From Succinatimonas sp. UBA6849 (lineage in GTDB: Bacteria > Pseudomonadota > Gammaproteobacteria > Enterobacterales > Succinivibrionaceae): a stretch of DNA of 7,627 nucleotides. Every line of letters begins with the position of its first letter. Position 1 is the stretch's first letter. Both the position numbers and the translations under genes were made by a program. This document shows, piece by piece, positions 4,488-7,627 of this stretch. The stretch covers positions 1 through 7,627 of the forward strand of contig DKDL01000116.1 in the NCBI GenBank assembly GCA_002449335.1, read 5' to 3'. The notes under the pieces are model-generated. The model made no database searches. It saw nothing but the letters and a program-made list of their open reading frames with translations, and was not told the DNA's origin.

Positions 4488-6152
4488 ATGGCTCAGTTCA
4501 TTTATACAATGAATAGGGTGGGCAAAATTGTTCCCCCTAAACGTCAAATCTTAAAAGACATCTCCCTGTCATTTTTCCCTGGAGCAAAAATTGGTGTTTT
4601 AGGTTTAAATGGTGCAGGTAAATCTACCCTAATTAAGATCATGGCAGGTGTCGATACCGATTATGAAGGTGAGGCAAGACCACAACCTGGTATTAAGATC
4701 GGTTATCTTCCACAGGAACCTGTACTTGATCCTGAAAAGACAGTAAAAGAAGTAATCGAAGAGTCTTTCGTTGAAGTTACTAATGCCTTGAAGCGTCTGG
4801 ATGAGGTATATGCTGAATATGCTGACGAAAACGCTGATTTTGATGCTTTAGCTAAAGAGCAGGCTAAGCTTGAGGCAATTATCCAAGCTCATGACGGTCA
4901 CAATATCGAAGTTCAAATTGATAAGGCATCAGATGCCTTAAGACTTCCTCCTGCTGACAGAAAGATTAAAGTTCTCTCAGGTGGTGAAAGACGTCGTGTA
5001 GCTTTATGCCGTCTATTATTAGAAAAGCCTGATATGCTGCTTTTAGACGAGCCTACCAACCATCTTGATGCTGAGTCTATTGACTGGTTAGAGCAGTTCT
5101 TACATCAGTACCCTGGTACTGTAGTAGCTGTTACCCACGATAGATACTTCTTAGATAATGTAGCAGGCTGGATCTTAGAGTTAGACCGCGGTGAGGGTAT
5201 TCCTTGGGAAGGTAACTACTCTAGCTGGCTTGATCAGAAAGATAAGCGTCTGCAGATTGAAGAAAACACAGAATCAGCAAGACGTCGTTCTATTGAGCGA
5301 GAGCTTGAGTGGGTTCGTCAGGGCGCTAAGGGCCGTCATGCTAAATCTAAAGCCCGTATGGCAAGATTTGAAGAGTTATCTTCAGTTGAATATCAGACCC
5401 GTAACGAAACCAACGAATTATATATTCCACCAGGGCCACGTTTAGGTGAGACTGTGCTTGAGGTTAACAACCTGTGCAAGTCTTATGACGATCAGATGTT
5501 AATCGACGATTTGACCTTTAGTATTCCTAAGGGCGCCATCGTAGGTATCATCGGTCCTAACGGTGCTGGTAAGTCTACCCTGTTCAGAATGATCACAGGT
5601 ATCGAAAAGCCTGATTCAGGTTCTATTAAGTTAGGTGATACTGTAGTTACCGCTTATGTAGAGCAGTTCAGAGATCAGATGAAAGACAGCAATACTGTTT
5701 ATGAAGAAATCTCTCAAGGTCAGGATATCTTAAAGGTTGGCTCATACGAGATCCCTTCACGTGCTTATATTGGTCGCTTTAACTTTAGAGGCACCGATCA
5801 GCAAAAGCGTGTAGGCGATTTATCAGGTGGTGAAAGAGGCCGTTTACAGTTAGCTAAACTGTTACAGGTAGGCGGTAACTTATTACTGCTTGATGAGCCT
5901 ACTAACGATCTTGATGTTGAAACCTTACGTGCTCTAGAAAATGCGCTGTTGGAGTTCCCTGGTTCTGCAATGGTTATCTCTCATGACCGTTGGTTCCTAG
6001 ACAGAATTGCAACTCACATCTTAGACTACGGTGATGAAGGTAAGGTTTCATTCTTTGAGGGTAACTACACTGAGTATGAAGCTTGGAAGAAAGCAAATCT
6101 TGGTGAAGATGCAATGCCTCATAGATTAAAGTTTAAGAAAGTAACTAAGTAG
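4488..6152 (+). CDS. ettA: Energy-dependent translational throttle protein EttA (ABC-F ATPase)
   Basis: This 554-aa cytoplasmic ABC-F protein binds the ribosomal E site and controls the first peptide bond according to the ATP/ADP ratio. Two ABC domains lie in one chain with no membrane segment. Domain 1 has Walker A GLNGAGKST (39-47), an arm insertion at about 95-140, signature LSGGE (163-167) and Walker B LLLDEP with catalytic E188. The charged P-site tRNA interaction linker spans about 242-322 (RELEWVRQGAKGRHAKSKAR). Domain 2 has GPNGAGKST (356-364), LSGGE (445-449) and LLLLDEP with E470. Both glutamates carry the E. coli EttA numbers, and the sequence is collinear with that protein, so this is EttA rather than Uup, YheS or an antibiotic-resistance ABC-F. 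The ATG at 4488 follows AGGA (4479-4482) by 5 nt and gives the canonical MAQF N terminus; the in-frame ATG at 4476 overlaps that ribosome site. Single-gene transcript. Confidence 0.98.
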   Translation: MAQFIYTMNRVGKIVPPKRQILKDISLSFFPGAKIGVLGLNGAGKSTLIKIMAGVDTDYEGEARPQPGIKIGYLPQEPVLDPEKTVKEVIEESFVEVTNALKRLDEVYAEYADENADFDALAKEQAKLEAIIQAHDGHNIEVQIDKASDALRLPPADRKIKVLSGGERRRVALCRLLLEKPDMLLLDEPTNHLDAESIDWLEQFLHQYPGTVVAVTHDRYFLDNVAGWILELDRGEGIPWEGNYSSWLDQKDKRLQIEENTESARRRSIERELEWVRQGAKGRHAKSKARMARFEELSSVEYQTRNETNELYIPPGPRLGETVLEVNNLCKSYDDQMLIDDLTFSIPKGAIVGIIGPNGAGKSTLFRMITGIEKPDSGSIKLGDTVVTAYVEQFRDQMKDSNTVYEEISQGQDILKVGSYEIPSRAYIGRFNFRGTDQQKRVGDLSGGERGRLQLAKLLQVGGNLLLLDEPTNDLDVETLRALENALLEFPGSAMVISHDRWFLDRIATHILDYGDEGKVSFFEGNYTEYEAWKKANLGEDAMPHRLKFKKVTK

Positions 6153-6171
6153 TTTTTACTTAATTTCAGTT

Positions 6172-6200
6172 AAAAATGGCTCTTTAAAAGAGCCATTTTT
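6172..6200. terminator. Bidirectional terminator between convergent genes
   Basis: AAAAATGGCTCTTT (6172-6185) pairs perfectly with AAAGAGCCATTTTT (6187-6200). In practice the innermost pairs open to form the loop. Both strands have a GC-containing stem followed by a U5 tract, so one structure ends ettA from the left (20 bp after its stop) and the ATPase/nuclease gene from the right (26 bp after its stop). Confidence 0.92.
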
Positions 6201-6226
6201 GTTGATATCAGTAAAACACAATCTAT

Positions 6227-7627
6227 TTAGACTTTACTAAATTGAGAAAACTGTCTTACCTTAGGATCAGCATTAAACACAGTAGCAATTCTTAACAGTT
6301 CTTTCTTTTTAGGCTCTGTATTACCGTAGTCTCGTGTTTTAATCTGTTCTACAGCTTCACTAAGCTTTGTCTTAGCTTCAGTATCGTTTTGAGCATACTT
6401 CAACTCAAAAACAATGCGTCTGTTTTTAGTTTCAATGATTAAATCTGCCCTTCCTTTTGAAGAGTGACTTTCTGTTGATGATTCAATGCCAGCTCCTATT
6501 AAGAACAGGTGTAAGTAGTTCTGAACCGCAGCTTCACTGTTAATTGGGAAGTGATCATAAGATACTGAATTTATAACAGAGTTAAATCTATCGATGATAT
6601 CTTTAATCTCACCTGTATCTAATAGGTCTCTTACACCTTTGGCTAAAGAGTAAATTTCTTCTTTATAAAAGTTGATTGCAAGCAATCTATTTAATGCTTT
6701 ATAGATTTCACCATTTGGTATACCCAAATCTACTGTAAGATCACCACTAGTAAGTGCTGAGCGTAGGGTTAAATAACCTGTCTGACACATCAGTACATTC
6801 TGATTGATAGTAGTTAAAGCTGTAGGATTTAAAAAATCATTAACAGGAATTGTTATAGGGTTTGCTTTATTTAAGTAGTCAAAAGCATTTAATTCATGAG
6901 TTTTTAAATAGTTAACTAGGATAGATGGCAAACCACCGTTGTCGTACCAGTACTCGCCAAACTGAACTTTTTTCTTTTCTATCATTGTTTGGAAAAAAGA
7001 GTTTACAGACCATGTACTGAATACTTTCTTTTCATAGTCTTCATCAAAGCAGTAGCCATCATAGTTCTGAGCCATTATATCTAGCATTGACTCAAGCTTT
7101 GCATCTGTTACTTCATCTACGCTACAGTTATTCTCATAGGATGCTGCCAACTTTAAATAATCAATGTAGAACTTTTTTATCTCATCACGTGTAAAACCTA
7201 TCATCTGAGAAAAAGCACTTGCATTAGTAATATCTTTGATATCAGAACCTACAGAAAATATTGATACGTCTTTTAATCTGGTAACTCCAGTTATACCTAA
7301 GAATCTTATAGCAAACTTTCCTTTGATTGTTCCGTAAAATTCTCTTAAGAACTCCTGGAAAGAATCGTAGACTTCTTTGTTATTGATGTTAGCTGTTAAC
7401 TGACAGTCATATTCGTCGATTAAGATGACTATTCTTCTGCAAGCAATCTCTAATGATGCTAAAAGACTTTTTAGTGAACCTGTTGGAGATTCATCTTCAA
7501 CATAATTTTCAACTTTGTTTAAACGTGCAAATTCTGTAATATCTTTGATTAGTCGTCTTTTAAATTCTTTTAGGTCTGATTTTGGATATTCAATCAGATT
7601 TAATCTCCTTAGGGGACATAATAGTTT
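6227..7627 (-). CDS. AAA-ATPase-like / DUF1703 PD-(D/E)XK protein (5' partial)
   Basis: The minus-strand frame is open from the right edge to the stop at 6227, giving 466 visible residues. The ATG at 7204-7202 is internal Met142, because recognisable family sequence continues upstream without a stop. Visible in order: Walker B with RRIVILIDEYD (D71, E72); a sensor-1-like segment FLGITGVTRLKDVSIFS (109-125) followed by DIKDIT; lid motifs GYCFDEDYEKKVFSTWSVN and YWYDNGGLPSIL; and QTGYLTLRS. A C-terminal PD-(D/E)XK fold follows, with D395 (GRADLII), E408 and K410 (VFELKYA) and EQIKTRDYG. This order matches the AAA-ATPase-like (PF09820) plus DUF1703 (PF08011) family, usually 500-580 aa, so about 60-100 residues with the Walker A loop should lie beyond the window. 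The nuclease triad looks intact. The biological role is unknown; the family is often multicopy in gut anaerobes. No operon partner is visible. Confidence 0.9.
   Translation of the reverse strand, partial: KLLCPLRRLNLIEYPKSDLKEFKRRLIKDITEFARLNKVENYVEDESPTGSLKSLLASLEIACRRIVILIDEYDCQLTANINNKEVYDSFQEFLREFYGTIKGKFAIRFLGITGVTRLKDVSIFSVGSDIKDITNASAFSQMIGFTRDEIKKFYIDYLKLAASYENNCSVDEVTDAKLESMLDIMAQNYDGYCFDEDYEKKVFSTWSVNSFFQTMIEKKKVQFGEYWYDNGGLPSILVNYLKTHELNAFDYLNKANPITIPVNDFLNPTALTTINQNVLMCQTGYLTLRSALTSGDLTVDLGIPNGEIYKALNRLLAINFYKEEIYSLAKGVRDLLDTGEIKDIIDRFNSVINSVSYDHFPINSEAAVQNYLHLFLIGAGIESSTESHSSKGRADLIIETKNRRIVFELKYAQNDTEAKTKLSEAVEQIKTRDYGNTEPKKKELLRIATVFNADPKVRQFSQFSKV

Noticed and set aside
6227..7204. 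A complete 325-aa gene starting at the ATG at 7204, or a pseudogene lacking its ATPase domain
   Set aside because: Reading the frame upstream to the window edge finds no stop and reveals family motifs (Walker B IVILIDEYD, sensor 1 FLGITGVTRL). The gene is simply cut by the window edge.

Overview
The window reads like an ordinary chromosomal stretch of an AT-rich, motile gammaproteobacterium. The EttA protein follows E. coli EttA closely along its length, with both catalytic glutamates at the same residue numbers (188 and 470), and SmpB is also gammaproteobacterial in type. Frequent TTA and AGA codons, a solitary small flagellin and an AAA-ATPase/PD-(D/E)XK protein of a family common in gut anaerobes would suit the Succinivibrionaceae (Succinivibrio/Anaerobiospirillum type). 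That placement is inference, not proof.

Layout, left to right. (1) 2-517 (+): the 3' end of a SulP anion transporter gene (last membrane helix and STAS domain), closed by a strong hairpin terminator. (2) 621-1097 (-): smpB, the tmRNA-binding protein of ribosome rescue, with a GTG start. (3) 1098-1426: a 329-bp divergent intergenic region. It holds a terminator-like hairpin facing right, a near-consensus sigma-28 (FliA) promoter, and an inverted repeat overlapping a TATAAT box. (4) 1427-3226 (+): a transmembrane methyl-accepting chemotaxis protein with an unusual acidic N-terminal tail, followed by a perfect 12-bp terminator hairpin. (5) 3362-4297 (+): a compact 311-aa flagellin with its own promoter region containing nested inverted repeats. 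(6) 4488-6152 (+): ettA, the ribosome-bound ABC-F translation factor, behind an extended -10 promoter. (7) 6172-6200: a symmetric terminator shared by convergent genes. (8) 6227 to beyond 7627 (-): an AAA-ATPase-like/DUF1703 nuclease-fold protein whose 5' end, with the expected Walker A motif, lies outside the window.

The genes are mostly single transcription units, each with its own terminator. Two themes recur. SmpB and EttA act on stalled or energy-limited ribosomes. The chemoreceptor and flagellin are late products of the flagellar regulon, and the sigma-28 promoter ties the receptor to it. The flagellin lacks a convincing sigma-28 -35 element and looks more like a sigma-70 gene.

I found no CRISPR array, tRNA, rRNA, insertion sequence or clear new multi-gene system. 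The least understood item is the ATPase/nuclease protein at the right edge. The most informative unannotated signals are the regulatory structures in the two intergenic regions flanking the chemoreceptor gene.
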